Of a stretch of 64,000 nucleotides of DNA, positions 61,813-64,000 are shown in pieces. This DNA is from Haematococcus lacustris. Taxonomy: Eukaryota > Chlorophyta > Chlorophyceae > Chlamydomonadales > Haematococcaceae. The position numbers were made by a program, and so were the translations under genes. Where the stretch lies: the NCBI GenBank assembly GCA_030144725.1, contig JASKMD010000008.1, positions 4,901,056 through 4,965,055 of the forward strand, read 5' to 3'. Positions within the stretch are counted from its first letter, which is position 1. Each line of letters begins with the position of its first letter. Below the pieces are notes generated by a model that was not told the origin of the DNA, ran no database searches, and saw nothing but the letters and a program-made list of their open reading frames with translations.

Positions 61813-62627
61813 TCAGCCATCACGCCATCACGGGCGGTGGCTTTTCCAAGGGAGTTTCTAGGGAGGTTCATGCAGTGATGTCACACGTCAGCCCTGGAAA
61901 TGCAAGTATGATGTCAGTCACGACCAGGCTAGCACGGCCAGGGGCTGGAGCCGAGCACGGCCTGGTGACATGAAGGCAATGTGCTGGGTGCTGGGGTGGT
62001 CTGAGCAAGCAAGATGTCTGTCACGAAGGACAGGCTGTCAAGGAGGCAGTAAAGCAGTGCCAAGTCATAAGGCCAGCCTTGCGTGGCCTTGAAGAGGCCG
62101 CGCGGCCGGATCTTAGCCCAATCCGAGTTAGCTCAGACCATAATCCCTGGCAGCCGTGCTGTGCCTGTCAGGGCTGCTCCAGTCTTTCCTAGGCAAATTT
62201 AGGCTTCTCAGCAGCAGGACACTCCCCCCCTTGACCCAGCATGCCCTCCCTTTGCTCACCCCTGCCTTGCCACACGCAGCTCTCCCTGCGTTGCAGCCGC
62301 CCCAGCCAGCTGCCCCCCCCAATACAACTGGACACCTGTGACCTCAAGCTGCTGGCCCAGACCAAGGATGCCATGGGGCTGCTCACCACTGCCAGGGTGC
62401 TGGAGCACATGATGCGTGGGCCCAACCACTGTGGCAACAAGCTGTTGCCCGCCCAGGTGGCTGTTTTGAGCAGCCCAGCAATGCTTGGTTGGTTGTCATG
62501 CTCAAGGACTTGGACATGGTGCACCTACAAGGGGACAACAACTCCCTCAACGCTAACGCCATGAAGATCAGCAACAGCATCAACGAGTACTACAGTATAC
62601 CGGCACCCCTGTCTGTGGAGTCCCTTG
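61813..62627. other. Unassigned, with exon-like pieces of unknown origin
   Basis: The + strand has TCDLKLLAQTKDAMGLLTTA through LLPAQ (about 62330-62455) and MLKDLDMVHLQGDNNSLNAN (about 62500-62600). Both look protein-like with splice-type borders, but no family is recognised. Confidence 0.35.
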
Positions 62628-64000
62628 CCTTGCATCCCGCCTGGCAGCACGCAGCTGGGCCTGGTGTGCTGACCGCAGTCTGGGCAGGAGCTGGTGGGCA
62701 GGACGCTGGAGGCGGCGGTAGTCGAGGTGGATCCCAGCACACGCAGAGTGAGGGGGAGGTGGGCGGGTGGGCGGGGGCGGGGGGCCATGCTCAGCATGTT
62801 GCATCACGGTGAGTGTGGTGCCAGGGGCTGCAGGATGGGCTAACGGGGAGCAACACGCACGCCTTCTGCACAGACTGCACAGACCAAGGCTAGGGGCCAG
62901 GGGTCAGGTGGCAGGGGCCAGGGGCCAGGTGGCTGGTGGGCAGGTGCGGTCCCGGTGCTTGTCTGTAGCTGCTGGCCAGGCAGGGTGGCGGTGTATTCTC
63001 TTGCAGGTGGTGGTCAGCCAGCGCGCTGCTGCGGAGATGAATTCCAGGCGTGTGCTGCAGCTGGGCAATGTGCTGTCAGGCAGCGTGTTGACAGTGAGTG
63101 AGGACCTGGCCCGGCTACACCTGTCACGCCCGCCTGAAGCTCTCACACCTGGGCGTGTGACTCCTGTTCTGAATGCTGTGTGGCGTATGAGTCACACCCA
63201 GGGTGTAGTGTGACCAGAGTGACGTGTCAGACATGTCACCAATCACAAGTTTATAGCCACTACTCGTAGAAGACTGCTGGGCTGGATGAATAACATGTGT
63301 CATACGTGAATGTCTATTACAGAATGTCTATCGGCCTGCAAAGGTTGGTAGGAATTTCACGATCACTGAGTCTGCATGGTGGCTGTGGTGGCTGCCGACC
63401 TCCACTTGCGACACAGCAGGCATGACAGGCTTGCGCAGTTTACAATGTTGCCATGCCATGATAACTTGTCATAGGGACAGGATGTAGCACTCTCTACTCG
63501 TCCTCTATATAAAGAATAAATGTGGACCATCAATATGTATCACTCATGTCTAGCACTGAAGCACAGTTGCCCACCTCCTGCCCTCTCACGAATGTTGTCA
63601 CAGCGAAGACACCCACACGCAAGGCTGGCAGACAAACACCCTAGACACCCAATCGCCCAGGTATAGTTTGGCAAATGTCACATCTAATAGACAGTAATAG
63701 TCATCTGTCTGCTGGCTTGCAAGCAACAGACGCGGCACAGGCACCTGCAAATCCTTGCCACACCAGCTGTCTACATGCACAGCTGCAGCCCACTTTATGG
63801 GTGCGCTGGTCGTCAACCAAGCTGTAATCACAAGGGATCAGTCATTCTCGTACGCCGCGTCATCCTGCCTGATCATGCACTTGCTGCACACTATCGCACA
63901 CTTGCACCCCTGTATGTACACCTGTAGATACACTAATAGCTGGAGGCAAGAGGAAGAGAGGGAGAAAGTGTCAGCTGCAGCTACAGGCTGGTCCACTTGG
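62628..64000 (+). repeat. Direct segmental duplication with a 2.4-kb internal deletion
   Basis: 62628-63226 matches 54481-55083, and 63227-64000 matches 57513-58286, both in the same orientation with scattered substitutions. The source interval 55084-57512 is absent, and the junction shows at most a 1-bp shared base. The window ends inside the duplicated copy. Confidence 0.93.
62688..63093 (+). pseudogene. Duplicated fragment of the S1-family gene
   Basis: Carries two S1-gene exons (62688-62747, ELVGRTLEAAVVEVD; 63007-63093, VVVSQRAAAEM) with intact splice borders. The following S1 exons are deleted, so no complete S1 domain remains. Confidence 0.8.

Overview
This window looks like nuclear DNA of a green alga (Chlorophyta, probably a volvocalean such as Haematococcus). 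The reasons are its high GC content, many short GT-AG introns (about 80-170 bp) with GTGAGT/GTGCGT donors and GCAG acceptors, TGTAA-type poly(A) signals, long perfect tetra- and pentanucleotide repeats, and chlorophyte-style mobile elements. The organism is my inference. Few host genes are present. Most of the window is transposons, some nested in one another, and simple repeats.

Left third (1-26 kb). The centre is a Fanzor-like gene (eukaryotic relative of TnpB, the RuvC-fold RNA-guided nuclease family). It runs from 5215 to 15183 on the + strand. Its first exon is split by a 1247-bp hAT-type element (6414-7660, 8-bp target duplication). Its first intron holds a 5769-bp KDZ-type transposon with about 0.86-kb terminal inverted repeats (7796-13564, 7-bp target duplication). 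Removing both, with one copy of each target duplication, gives a continuous 796-codon gene with five exons and all three RuvC acidic residues. A degenerate inverted copy of its 5' half lies at 3933-4777. Around it lie two copies of a third DNA-transposon family (792-3925 and 22336-23548), a SINE-like sequence, a pogo-like relic (24044-25562) and a LINE relic (21376-21585).

A second Fanzor-like subfamily occurs as 5'-truncated copies at about 16.5-17.2, 19.0-19.6, 26.8, 29.7, 37.65-38.05, 49.8 and 60.6-61.8 kb. Five of these 3' ends are followed by the same non-coding sequence, which contains a hairpin with a constant stem and a changing loop. This is a candidate right-end or guide-RNA scaffold.

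Middle (26.7-41 kb). GC-rich low-complexity DNA is followed by a perfect 3.2-kb (GAGGT)n satellite at 29921-33132 and an acidic Gln/Glu-rich gene on the - strand. Next comes a well-supported CHIP (STUB1-type) E3 ubiquitin ligase gene on the - strand (35339-40557; TPR repeats and U-box). Its introns hold a hAT MITE, a Fanzor-like fragment and a (CAGG)n expansion.

Right (41-64 kb). A young Ty3/gypsy chromovirus (41644-47828; matching LTRs, 5-bp target duplication, gag and pol in one frame separated by a single TAG) sits inside an exon of a small Cys-rich, HNH-like gene (41485-48420). After some unassigned DNA come a ribosomal-protein-S1-family gene (52451-56558, +) and a convergent secreted expansin-like gene (58267-59023, -). 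Parts of both reappear, with a 2.4-kb internal deletion, as a duplication at 62628-64000.
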